The notes beneath the pieces are model-generated. The model ran no database searches. It was not told the origin of the DNA and saw nothing but the letters and a program-made list of their open reading frames with translations. 22,863 nt of DNA from CAZCGA01 sp964498075 (lineage in GTDB: Bacteria; Desulfobacterota; Binatia; HRBIN30): assembly GCA_964498075.1 (NCBI GenBank), contig CAZCGA010000107.1:1-22863 (forward strand). The letters are read 5' to 3'. Every line of letters starts with the position of its first letter. Within the stretch, counting starts at the first letter, position 1. The translations under genes were made by a program, and so were the position numbers. Shown here in pieces: positions 6,338 to 13,507 of the stretch.

Positions 6338-8085
6338 TGCCGCACGCGCCCCTTCAGAATCGTATTCTCGATCGCCGGGATCAGGTCCTGGATGATCGAG
6401 TCCTCGTAGCGCCCTGAAGTCGGGTTGATCAGATCGGGTACCTGCGATTCCGGGACGCGGTGATTGACGTAGAACGACGCCTTGCGGCCTCCGGCGCCAG
6501 GCAGCACGGCGACGAACATGTTCTGCATCTGCGTCGTGAGAATCAACGGATCGAGCATGTCGCCGAGGCGCCCAAAGTCTTCCGGCGCTTGTCCGTAGCC
6601 ACCGAGGATGTAGACGATCGGGAAGCTGCGCTTCGTGTGAAAATATGCCGGGGGTCGATAGATGAGCACCGGCTGCTCCGGTGCAGTGCCGCTATCCGTG
6701 CGCAGTGCGGGTGAGGTGATGTGTGTCTTCATGATGTCGCCGCGCGGATCGGGATCGGTGATGCTGAGGTCGCCCGGCCCGTCGAACCCGTCCGGAAAGC
6801 TGGAATCCATGTAGCTGATCATCGCCAGCAGCCGCTGCCAGATCACCACCGTCCCGCAGATATCGCCGTGCAGCAGTTTGTCTTGCGAGTCATCGGCCTC
6901 CGGAATGCCGGTGTGCCCACCGACATAGCGGATCAGCAGATACTGTTGCGGCAGCTTTGCGATGTCGACGCAGTTGGCGGGAAAATCGTCCCGAGTGTTC
7001 ACCGTCAGTCCTTTGGATTGGAGCATCGCAATGAAATTGTCGTAGTGCCTTCCGAAGCCGAACTGGTCTTCGGTGCCGACGTCCATGTAGATGCGCTGCG
7101 TACCGATGTCTGCAGCTGTTCGTCCTTCCAGTCGGGTCAGCGGATCTTCGGCCAACCAGTTCGCCCGATCGGGGTCGTAGTCGAATTGGCCGTTGCCCTC
7201 GCCGTAATCGCCGGTGCCGGCCACGCCATCGAGACCGACATCACTGAACGTCTCGCCGAGCTCCGGCTCGAACACGAGATTGCCGTTCGTATCGGTGAAT
7301 GGCTCCGAGAGATTCACGACGACGCCATCGCCGACGTCGTAGATCCCGTCGCCGTTCACGTCAGCGAGCATCCGCCCGCCGACATCCACGCCGGTGGCGC
7401 CACTCGCGATGCGTGGCAACGACCCACCCGCGAGGAGGAGGACATCGACAGGGTCGATTGGCGTCTCGGTGGTTTGACGCACGCCGTCTTGATTGGCATC
7501 GCCGCCATCGAGGAACCCGCGCGGGTTCGCCGGCAACGTAAAGCTCCCAAACGCGTCGTCGCGCAGGAGGTGTGCCGGTTCGGAATCCATGGCGAGATAC
7601 TGCCGCGAGAGATCCTTATGATGGAGGAAGGGATTGCCGAACGCGATGATCAGGTCCTTGATCATCGACAGGCGCGTGTCGCGTCCGGGATAGGGCGCTT
7701 GGTGATCGAAGGTGAAATCATCGCCGACATTGAGCGGAATGATCGTTTGAGATGTCACTTCGAGGTTGTCGTTCACCATGTCCCGCAGGAGTTGCCGCAT
7801 ATCGACGGGGCCACCGAGGGCAGCGATCGTAGCGAACAGATCGGCGTGCTTGGTACCGATGTTCATCGCACCGTACGCGCCCATGGATATGCCGGCGACC
7901 GCGCGGAACTGCCGGTGTGCTTGCAACGAGCTGCCCGTCGTAGGGGTCGTGTCGGGGCCGCTACCGCCGTGTCCGCCGCACGCGGTCAGCACGGCCATAG
8001 CGCACGCCCCTGTAAGCCACGTGCACCATCGCCAGAACGCGACTCCATGCGCCAATTGGTGTGCGCCCGCAGTGGGTTCCTTCAT
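6334..8085 (-). CDS. Lipoprotein alpha/beta-hydrolase (esterase) with apparent circular permutation
   Basis: A 583-residue lipoprotein with lipobox LTAC (Cys36). The nucleophile elbow GISMGAYGA (Ser67) lies near the N-terminus, followed by a likely acid in MDVGTEDQFGF (Asp340) and a histidine in GGHTGIP (His391). The segment that normally comes first in the esterase D/PF00756 family, RPPAYFHTKRSFPIVYILGG with its oxyanion-loop GGYGQ (495-499) and SGRYEDSIIQDLIP (557-570), is at the C-terminus. So the family's first half follows its second half. Between Ser and Asp is an insertion of about 200 residues with Asp/Gly/Asn-rich, calcium-loop-like motifs (DANQDG, DVNGDGIYD, DTNGN). The ATG at 8085 has GGAGG 7 nt upstream. 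It is coupled to the next gene by a GTGA overlap. The substrate is unknown. Confidence 0.82.
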   Translation of the reverse strand: MKEPTAGAHQLAHGVAFWRWCTWLTGACAMAVLTACGGHGGSGPDTTPTTGSSLQAHRQFRAVAGISMGAYGAMNIGTKHADLFATIAALGGPVDMRQLLRDMVNDNLEVTSQTIIPLNVGDDFTFDHQAPYPGRDTRLSMIKDLIIAFGNPFLHHKDLSRQYLAMDSEPAHLLRDDAFGSFTLPANPRGFLDGGDANQDGVRQTTETPIDPVDVLLLAGGSLPRIASGATGVDVGGRMLADVNGDGIYDVGDGVVVNLSEPFTDTNGNLVFEPELGETFSDVGLDGVAGTGDYGEGNGQFDYDPDRANWLAEDPLTRLEGRTAADIGTQRIYMDVGTEDQFGFGRHYDNFIAMLQSKGLTVNTRDDFPANCVDIAKLPQQYLLIRYVGGHTGIPEADDSQDKLLHGDICGTVVIWQRLLAMISYMDSSFPDGFDGPGDLSITDPDPRGDIMKTHITSPALRTDSGTAPEQPVLIYRPPAYFHTKRSFPIVYILGGYGQAPEDFGRLGDMLDPLILTTQMQNMFVAVLPGAGGRKASFYVNHRVPESQVPDLINPTSGRYEDSIIQDLIPAIENTILKGRVRQ

Positions 8086-8179
8086 GAATCAATCCTCCGT
8101 TCGTCGAGTCGGTATTCCGGAAATCGGTTCGGGCAAAACTTCACGTGCACTTCGCACCGCGGTGTTTTCCTCCAGGCGA

Positions 8180-8731
8180 TCACTGCGGCGATAGCACCGG
8201 AGTGTCGGTGCGTGTTTCACCGGCTGTTGCGCGACTCTTCGTCGTCGGCCGCGCCAGCTTCTCGGTCGGTTTCCGGCGGCGTCTCGTTTCAATCTTGACC
8301 TTCGCCACGCCTTTCTTCGACATCCCGATCTGTCGGGCGGCGGCGCGCGAGAGATCAATCTTCCGCCCCTTCACATACGGACCACGGTCGTTGATCGTGA
8401 CCTCCACCGATTTTCCGGTCTCCAGGTTGGTGACCACAGCCTTGGTGCCCAAGGGCAAGCTCCGATGTGCCGCGGTGAGCTTCTTCTGATCGAATGTTTC
8501 TCCACTCGCGGTCTCTTTCCCGTCTTGGGCTGGCCCGTACCAGGAGGCGTTTCCGACCTGCTCTACCTTGGGCCCCTCAGCGTTGGGCACTTCCTCTTTC
8601 ACCTGGGGCGGCACCACGGGCGGCGGAAGGGTCTCCCTCCGGCCGATGGGCAACGCGCAGCCCGCCAACAGCAACGCAAGCATTGCTCCACCGATTCCAA
8701 ACACGACAAGCAATTGACGCGGATGTTTCAT
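8180..8731 (-). CDS. rlpA: RlpA family septal-ring lytic transglycosylase-like lipoprotein, copy 1
   Basis: A 183-residue lipoprotein (lipobox LAGC, Cys25) with a Pro/Glu linker and an RlpA-type double-psi beta-barrel: GNASWYGPAQDGKETASGE, LTAAHRSLPLGT and VTINDRGPYVKGRKIDLS. The His of AAHRSLP and the Asp of NDRGP match the catalytic pair described for Pseudomonas RlpA, which cuts glycan strands lacking stem peptides. There is no C-terminal SPOR domain; instead a basic 36-residue tail (TRRRRKPTEK onward) follows VAKVKI. Another rlpA at 11700-12179 is nearly identical up to that point. The gene follows the Cys-rich and beta-sandwich genes on the same strand and precedes the esterase by 94 nt, so cotranscription is likely. 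Confidence 0.9.
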   Translation of the reverse strand: MKHPRQLLVVFGIGGAMLALLLAGCALPIGRRETLPPPVVPPQVKEEVPNAEGPKVEQVGNASWYGPAQDGKETASGETFDQKKLTAAHRSLPLGTKAVVTNLETGKSVEVTINDRGPYVKGRKIDLSRAAARQIGMSKKGVAKVKIETRRRRKPTEKLARPTTKSRATAGETRTDTPVLSPQ

Positions 8732-8845
8732 CTGAGTTCCGTCCGGTCACTCGGGTGCCGATCGGTTTCTCCGCGGGCCGCGCGCGTCCTCCCAGGCCAG
8801 AAGGCTGACGTTGCAGTCCTCACTGCGCTCTCAAGACTTCCCCCT

Positions 8846-9253
8846 TTACGGACCCACTTCACTGAAGCTGATGACATCCATCGTCGTGACGAACCGACCG
8901 TCGGAACGCTGATCCAAGGGAGGGGTTTGGAACGTAAATGGAGCGCTCGCGTTCGGGGCGACGTCTCCACGCAACGTGAACGGCAGCGTCCTCCCTGGGC
9001 TGTCGGTCCCGGGATGACGCTCGTTATTCCACAGCCACGTTTGTCGGAGCAGCAACTCAACTCCACGAACAGTGGCAGACGACTTGTTGACGACGGTGCC
9101 TGAGACCGAGCCATCCCGGACGGTCAGGTCGTTGATGACAATCGTTTGAGCGGCCTCAGAGGACGGCACAACTGCCGCCGCAGCGGTAGCGCCATGCAGC
9201 GGCAGGCTGAGAATGCCCAGCAGCCCGCCGAAGATCCAGATGCGTGTGACCAT
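8846..9253 (-). CDS. Small secreted protein with FxLYD-like beta-sandwich pattern
   Basis: A 135-residue protein. The signal peptide MVTRIWIFGGLLGILSLPLH runs to about ATA-AAA. The mature part reads TIVINDLTVRDGSVSGTVVN, then KSSATVRGVELLLRQTW and a late LRGDVAPNASAPFTFQTPP. The pattern of a short strand, 'G-V-V-N-x-S-x-x-x-x-x-V', and a final 'apnasapFtf' resembles FxLYD/DUF3426-type immunoglobulin-like domains of Gram-negative envelope proteins; this is a pattern impression. The ATG at 9253 has GGAAGGAGAA upstream. The gene occupies exactly the interval missing from the otherwise homologous second cassette (Cys-rich and rlpA genes adjacent at 12179-12272), so it was inserted here or deleted there. 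Confidence 0.75.
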   Translation of the reverse strand: MVTRIWIFGGLLGILSLPLHGATAAAAVVPSSEAAQTIVINDLTVRDGSVSGTVVNKSSATVRGVELLLRQTWLWNNERHPGTDSPGRTLPFTLRGDVAPNASAPFTFQTPPLDQRSDGRFVTTMDVISFSEVGP

Positions 9254-9362
9254 GGTTGATTCTCCTTCCTTGTGCCGCGCCGGAGCCCGGCTCCGACGGC
9301 GACACGATGCGCCGACCGTCTCCCGGTCGGGCGCTTCGGGTTTCCATTGCTTTTGACACCCT

Positions 9363-9851
9363 CTATTGACAGGTGGTCCCGAGGTTGTGCCACTCGCCGT
9401 CCTCGCAGCGGAAGGTGATACCGGATTTGCAAATGGTTGACTCCGTCGCGACCGTGGCCTCGTTGTACATGCAGGTGCGCCCAACCGGCGCCATACGCGC
9501 CGCGACCTGGCCGCTCGCCGTGCAGGCGACGGCCCGGCTCACCCACGCTCCGTCATCACACCGGTACTGGGTGCCCGATTGGCAGCTGGCTGACCCGGGG
9601 GAGTACGAGCTTCCGTTGAATGCGCAGTCCTTGGCGGCGACGGGCGGATTCTCAGTGCAGGTGATTCCCACTCCCTCGATTCCCACCCGATTCCACTGCC
9701 CGTCGTGACACCGGTACTGACTGCCAGACTGGCAGACCGCTGACCCGTGCGAGTAGGTGGCTCCCTTGTACTTGCAGTCGGCATCGCCAAACGCCGGTCC
9801 CGCAATCAACACCGCGCCCAAGGCGAGGAGTGCAGCGTTCCTCTCAATCAT
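9363..9851 (-). CDS. Secreted Cys-rich triple-repeat protein, copy 1
   Basis: A 162-residue protein made of a signal peptide (MIERNAALLALGAVLIAGPA) and three repeats of about 45 residues, each built on C-x-Y/F-x-G-x-x-YSxGSAxCQSGxQYRCxDGxW. Examples are GSAVCQSGSQYRCHDGQW, GSASCQSGTQYRCDDGAWVS and STICKSGITFRCEDGEW. Paired cysteines in every repeat suggest periplasmic disulfides. The repeat is reminiscent of the DUF1496 pattern, but I cannot confirm membership. It has no lipobox cysteine, unlike its paralogue at 12272-12769. The ATG at 9851 has AAAAGGAGAA upstream. It is the first gene after palindromic element copy 3 and probably begins the transcript that continues into rlpA copy 1. Confidence 0.82.
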   Translation of the reverse strand: MIERNAALLALGAVLIAGPAFGDADCKYKGATYSHGSAVCQSGSQYRCHDGQWNRVGIEGVGITCTENPPVAAKDCAFNGSSYSPGSASCQSGTQYRCDDGAWVSRAVACTASGQVAARMAPVGRTCMYNEATVATESTICKSGITFRCEDGEWHNLGTTCQ

Positions 9852-9950
9852 TGTGTTCTCCTTTTCAGTCCAGGTGACAGAGCGGCTGCATGAGCCGCCC
9901 GCAGAAACCGCTCGACTACGGTCCACCGTGGCTGCCGTGGCCACGTCCAT

Positions 9951-10010
9951 TTGTACAAGACCAGGGCAAGCGCCGTAAGCTCGGACTACTACGCGCGTGG
10001 TTCTACGCGG
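9951..10010 (-). promoter_or_regulatory. Palindromic upstream element, copy 3 (E3)
   Basis: The 37 nt from 9973 to 10009 are identical to 13311-13347 (copy 4), and TTGTACAA at 9951-9958 lies 14 nt beyond the motif, exactly as in copies 4 and 5. It is oriented toward the Cys-rich gene starting at 9851, 100 nt downstream. Confidence 0.72.
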
Positions 10011-10058
10011 ATGCCTCACCGACGGAGAATGTCCAGCCTGCCAACTGCCGCCGCCAGC

Positions 10059-10193
10059 CACCGCATTGGGGTCGCCCCCGGCGTTGAGCGTGAGTGTTCC
10101 CGTGAGCGAAAAAGACGACGTGGAACAATAGACGCCTGGCGTGAGCGTCAGTCCACCCAGATCCTTGTTACCCGGGGGAGTAAGTCTGCACTC
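10059..10193 (-). pseudogene. DUF3494 (ice-binding-like) gene remnant
   Basis: Read on the minus strand, 45 codons without a stop encode NKDLGGLTLTPGVYC, then SLTGTLTLNAGGDPNAV. This is the characteristic middle of DUF3494 domains (usually followed by FIFQIGSTL). There is no start, and the similarity stops abruptly at NAV, followed by unrelated sequence and element copy 3. It differs clearly from the intact DUF3494 protein next door (whose equivalent is AVLTSGIYSF...NGTLTLNGGG), so it is not a recent partial copy of it. It directly follows that gene's stop codon. Most likely it is the scar of a second ice-binding-like gene. Confidence 0.72.
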
Positions 10194-10200
10194 GCTCCCG

Positions 10201-11703
10201 CTACGCTCGACGCAAGCGGACGTACGCGACGCCGCCGAGGAGTAAGAGGAGCGCTGCTAATGCCCACGGGCTCAGCGTCGGAGCCGGCGCGGGGGTAACG
10301 ACGGTGGTCGTGGCGTTGCCACCGGCTCCGGCGCCCTCGGCGGAGCTGATGAGCACCGAGTTGAGGATGACGGTCGTGCCCGGCGGATTGTCCACCGTGA
10401 CCGCGAACAGGACGGTTCCATTTCCACCCTGTGGCAGATCGGGCACACTCAGCGTGCATATCGTGCCGGACGGGCTGCCGTTGGGGCATGACCATCCCGG
10501 CGTGCTCGCTGCCGCGTTGAAGGTCGTGTGATCGGGAACGGTCTCCTTGATCATCACACCGGTCGCGGTGGCGCCGCTGTTGCTGTATTTCACTGTGTAG
10601 ACCAGTGTTGCGCCGGGTGCGACGGTCGTAGCGGACGTCTTGCTGATGTGCAGAATGGGCAGAATGGGCGGGAAGATGCATTCCCCGCCCATGCACGGAT
10701 TCCCCCCGCAGTCGGTGGGGCTAGCGCAGAGGGCACACTTGCTGGTGCTGTCACAGAATCCACTCATGCAGTCCGAGGCCGTCGTGCAGGTCTTACCGAC
10801 GGCGCACTGCGCCGGGCAGTCGCCCCCACAGTTGGAGGGATCGGTCGGAACACAGCAGACACCAGCAACGCAGCTCCCGCTGCCGCAATCCCCGCCCATA
10901 CTGCAGGCGCCGCACTTGCCCATATTGTTGCAAAACCCGCTGTCACAATCAGACCCGCTCGTGCAGTTGCTACCGTTGGGGAGCGAGGCGCATCCCCCGA
11001 TCGTGTTGCCGCCGGCGCCCGACATCGTCACCGCACCAGTCGCACCTCTTCCCGCTATGGCCCTACCGGTCACGTTGGAACCGGCCCCTACGGTGATGCT
11101 CGCATCCGCGATGACGTTTCCACGAAAGCTGATTCCGATGAGGGTCGCGGAGGTGCCAACGCGCCAGAACACGTTGCAAGGGTCAGCCGTACCAGTGACA
11201 TTCGAGCCGGTGTTGGCGGTGAGCGTGCTATCCACCTGGAAAATGAAGATCCCTCCACCGTTGAGAGTAAGGGTTCCGTTGTTCGCCAAATCGGCCGCTC
11301 CTCCCAAAAAAGAATAGATGCCTGAGGTGAGCACGGCTCCGTCCAGTTGCGCAACGAGCACCGTACCGGGCCCCTGAGCGGCCAGAAAGTTGTAGGCAGT
11401 GTTGGCATCAGTATGAGCCTGCTGCACGGTCAAATCATTCGTGGCGTGCAGGGTAAACGGAGGAGTCACGCTCGAAGGTGGAAAGTTCGTAATCGCGGCG
11501 TCGGCAGTTGGAGAAGAACCGACGTCTCCATTGACCACGGTGCCCGCGCCGGTGGAGCCAGTCACCCCCGAGTTACCCAAGACCGAAAATTGCTGCAGCA
11601 CGCCCAGTGGCGGCGCTGTCTGGGCCAGCGCCGGGAACGGGCCATAAAGAAGCGCGGCGAATCCCACGAATGCGCCCAGGAGGCTGAAGTACGTTCGCTT
11701 CAT
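10201..11703 (-). CDS. DUF3494 ice-binding-like surface protein with Cys-rich, DUF11 and IPTL-CTERM-like segments
   Basis: A 500-residue exported protein. A signal peptide (MKRTYFSLLGAFVGFAALLY to about ALA-QTA) is followed by a DUF3494 domain (about 32-242: FSVLGNSGVTGSTGAGTVVN, SGIYSFLGGAADL, IFIFQVDSTLTANTGSNVTG). DUF3494 folds as a discontinuous beta-solenoid that binds ice in psychrophiles but is also common elsewhere as an adhesin-like module. A segment of about 100 residues with over 20 cysteines follows (about 243-345, units like CTSGSDCDSGFCNN). Then comes a DUF11-type repeat (about 355-460: TTVAPGATLVYTVKYSNSGA) and a C-terminal PTLSPWALAALLLLLGG plus RLRRA, matching the IPTL-CTERM sorting pattern. 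The ATG at 11703 overlaps the rlpA copy 2 stop by ATGA and has AAGGAGA upstream. It is probably anchored at the outer surface. Confidence 0.87.
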   Translation of the reverse strand: MKRTYFSLLGAFVGFAALLYGPFPALAQTAPPLGVLQQFSVLGNSGVTGSTGAGTVVNGDVGSSPTADAAITNFPPSSVTPPFTLHATNDLTVQQAHTDANTAYNFLAAQGPGTVLVAQLDGAVLTSGIYSFLGGAADLANNGTLTLNGGGIFIFQVDSTLTANTGSNVTGTADPCNVFWRVGTSATLIGISFRGNVIADASITVGAGSNVTGRAIAGRGATGAVTMSGAGGNTIGGCASLPNGSNCTSGSDCDSGFCNNMGKCGACSMGGDCGSGSCVAGVCCVPTDPSNCGGDCPAQCAVGKTCTTASDCMSGFCDSTSKCALCASPTDCGGNPCMGGECIFPPILPILHISKTSATTVAPGATLVYTVKYSNSGATATGVMIKETVPDHTTFNAAASTPGWSCPNGSPSGTICTLSVPDLPQGGNGTVLFAVTVDNPPGTTVILNSVLISSAEGAGAGGNATTTVVTPAPAPTLSPWALAALLLLLGGVAYVRLRRA

Positions 11704-12179
11704 TTTTGAATCTCCTTCCGAGGTTTGGGTCGCTGAAGAATCTTGACCTTGGCCACGCCTTTTTTCGACATCCCGATCTGTCGGGCGGCGGCGCGCGAGA
11801 GATCAATCTTCCGCCCCTTCACATACGGACCACGGTCGTTGATCGTGACCTCCACCGATTTTCCGGTCTCCAGGTTGGTGACCACAGCCTTGGTGCCCAA
11901 GGGCAAGCTCCGATGTGCCGCGGTGAGCTTCTTCTGATCGAATGTTTCTCCACTCGCGGTCTCTTTCCCGTCTTGGGCTGGCCCGTACCAGGAGGCGTTT
12001 CCGACCTGCTCTACCTTGGGCCCCTCAGCGTTGGGCACTTCCTCTTTCACCTGGGGCGCCGCCACGGGCGGCGGAAGAGTCTCCCTCCGGCCGATCGGCA
12101 GCGCGCAGCCCGGCAACAGCAACGCAAGCATTGCTCCTCCGATTCCAAACACGACAAGCAATTGACGCGGATGTTTCAT
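11700..12179 (-). CDS. rlpA: RlpA family lipoprotein, copy 2
   Basis: A 159-residue paralogue of the 8180-8731 product, with the same lipoprotein signal (lipobox LPGC), Pro-rich linker and double-psi barrel carrying the AAHRSLP histidine and NDRGP aspartate. It ends soon after VAKVKI with a short tail (LQRPKPRKEIQK) and has no SPOR domain. Positions 11764-12058 are identical base for base to 8316-8610 (295 nt), while flanks and tails differ, which suggests gene conversion. The first copy's tail starts differently (ETRRRRKP). The stop overlaps the DUF3494 ATG by four bases, so the cell-wall enzyme and the surface protein are translationally coupled. A role in opening peptidoglycan for surface-protein export is a guess from this coupling. 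Confidence 0.9.
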   Translation of the reverse strand: MKHPRQLLVVFGIGGAMLALLLPGCALPIGRRETLPPPVAAPQVKEEVPNAEGPKVEQVGNASWYGPAQDGKETASGETFDQKKLTAAHRSLPLGTKAVVTNLETGKSVEVTINDRGPYVKGRKIDLSRAAARQIGMSKKGVAKVKILQRPKPRKEIQK

Positions 12180-12271
12180 CTGAGTTCCGTCTGGTTACTC
12201 GAGTGCCGATCCGGTTTCTCCGCGGGGCCGCGCTGTCTCCACCAAGGCCAGAAGGCGGAGGTCGAGACACC

Positions 12272-12769
12272 CTACAGACAGGCGCTACCGAGGTTGTGCC
12301 AACCACCGTCCTCGCAGCGGAAGGTTATGCCCGACTTGCAGATGGTGGACTGTGTCGTGACCATTGCGCCGTTGTACATACAGGGGCGCCCGTCCGGCGC
12401 CATCCGCGCCTCGATGTCGCCGCTCCTGCAAGCGACTACGAGGCTCCTCCACACTCCGTCATCACACCGGTACTCTGTGCCCGATTCGCATTTTGCTGAG
12501 CCGGGGGAGTACGAGCTTCCATCCAATCCGCAGCTCTTTGGGGCGACGAGCGGATGATCCGCGCAGGCGATTCCCAACCCCTTCCATTCTCCGTCGTCAC
12601 ACCGATACTGACTTCCGGACTGGCAGACTGCTGACGCGTGTGAGTACGTGGTATCTTTGTACTTGCAGCCGTCATCGCCAAACAGCGAGCCAAACGGGTG
12701 AGGACGGGAGTCACATCCTGCAAGGATTACCGCACCCAAGGCGAGGAGTGCAGCTTTCCTCTCGATCAT
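12272..12769 (-). CDS. Cys-rich triple-repeat lipoprotein, copy 2
   Basis: A 165-residue paralogue of the 9363-9851 product with the same three C...YSxGSAxCxSGxxYRCxDGxW repeats (GSAKCESGTEYRCDDGVWRS, STICKSGITFRCEDGGWHN). Here the signal ends in a perfect lipobox, ILAGCDS (Cys19), where copy 1 has LIAGPAF. One paralogue is therefore predicted to be lipid-anchored and the other soluble. A short insert (PHPFGSLFGDDG) follows the lipobox. The ATG at 12769 has AAGGAGAAG upstream. The gene lies between the cupin gene and rlpA copy 2 on the same strand (gaps 43 and 92 nt), so all are probably in one transcript. Function is unknown. Confidence 0.82.
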   Translation of the reverse strand: MIERKAALLALGAVILAGCDSRPHPFGSLFGDDGCKYKDTTYSHASAVCQSGSQYRCDDGEWKGLGIACADHPLVAPKSCGLDGSSYSPGSAKCESGTEYRCDDGVWRSLVVACRSGDIEARMAPDGRPCMYNGAMVTTQSTICKSGITFRCEDGGWHNLGSACL

Positions 12770-12812
12770 TGTCTTCTCCTTTTCTGTCCACGTGACAGAG
12801 CGCGGCGCCGCC

Positions 12813-13214
12813 TCACTGTTCCGCCGGATGCGCTGTCTCTGTCGACAAGGTGAGTAAGAAAGCCGACTCGCTTATCGCCTCAATGGCGTGCGGAATCTCC
12901 GCGTGCAGGGCGAGCAATTCCCCTTTTCCCAGAGTGATGGCCTGCGCGTCGGTGTGGACCCGCAGGCTCCCCTCGATCACTTGGAGGCTGAGCTGTCCGT
13001 CGGCGCGGTGCATCGGAATCTCAGTCTTGCCGTGCATAGCAATCAGCACAATGCGCTGTCCCCGGCTTTTCATCAGTGTCATGGCGTTGCGGCTACTAGA
13101 GCGCCACGTGTCCTCCGCCTTGATCCGCCTCAGCATCAGCGGCAGGTCAAACGATAGCCACGCGCCGTCCAGCGGACGCTCTGCCGTTACGTGTGGTCTC
13201 TCGGACGCATTCAT
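12813..13214 (-). CDS. Cupin-fold protein
   Basis: A 133-residue single-domain protein. The cupin pattern is visible as MHGKTEIPMHRADGQLSLQ-VIEGSLRV (motif 1) and ITLGKGELLALHAEIPHAIE (motif 2). The usual metal triad of motif 1 (HxH...E) is degenerate: one His and no second His at the expected place. A metal-dependent reaction is therefore not assured, and a binding or sensing role is possible. The start has an unusually strong site, GGAGGAGAGGAGG just before ATG at 13214. It is the first gene behind element copy 4 and heads the cassette Cys-rich lipoprotein - rlpA - DUF3494. Cytoplasmic, since no signal peptide is seen. Confidence 0.8.
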   Translation of the reverse strand: MNASERPHVTAERPLDGAWLSFDLPLMLRRIKAEDTWRSSSRNAMTLMKSRGQRIVLIAMHGKTEIPMHRADGQLSLQVIEGSLRVHTDAQAITLGKGELLALHAEIPHAIEAISESAFLLTLSTETAHPAEQ

Positions 13215-13288
13215 GTTGTCCTCCTCTCCTCCTTCGTTTCACCATCTCCCCGTTGCGTCGGCCAGCAGCGGTCGTTTGGCTGCTGCAT

Positions 13289-13348
13289 TTGTACAAGCGC
13301 GGGGCGCTTGCCGTAAGCTCGGACTACTACGCGCGTGGTTCTACGCGC
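13289..13348 (-). promoter_or_regulatory. Palindromic upstream element, copy 4 (E4)
   Basis: The 37-nt block 13311-13347 is identical to copy 3, with TTGTACAA at 13289-13296 at the same 14-nt separation although the bases in between differ. It is oriented toward the cupin start codon, 75 nt downstream. Confidence 0.72.
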
Positions 13349-13507
13349 CTAGTCTTCGCTCTGCTGGCGGGGATGCGGAGGAGCATGGGAGCGCGCACGG
13401 TGCCCTGAGCGGGCACAGGCAGGCGATCTCCCTCTCCCCCTCTACTCGCTGGAGAGGATGAAGGGAATCCGAACCGCCTCGGCTTTCCGTCATCCGAGCT
13501 GAGGTTT

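Larger units (their letters stand above)
9852..10200 (-). other. Intergenic region between the duplicated cassettes
   Basis: This 349-nt stretch holds element copy 3 (9951-10010) and, from 10059 to 10193, a decayed DUF3494 coding fragment. No intact gene is supported. Confidence 0.65.

Noticed and set aside
6721..8298. Long open frame (525 codons) on the plus strand
   Set aside because: It is antisense to the esterase gene, which has a lipobox, catalytic motifs and a ribosome site. The plus frame product shows no domain pattern; long antisense frames are expected in GC-rich DNA.
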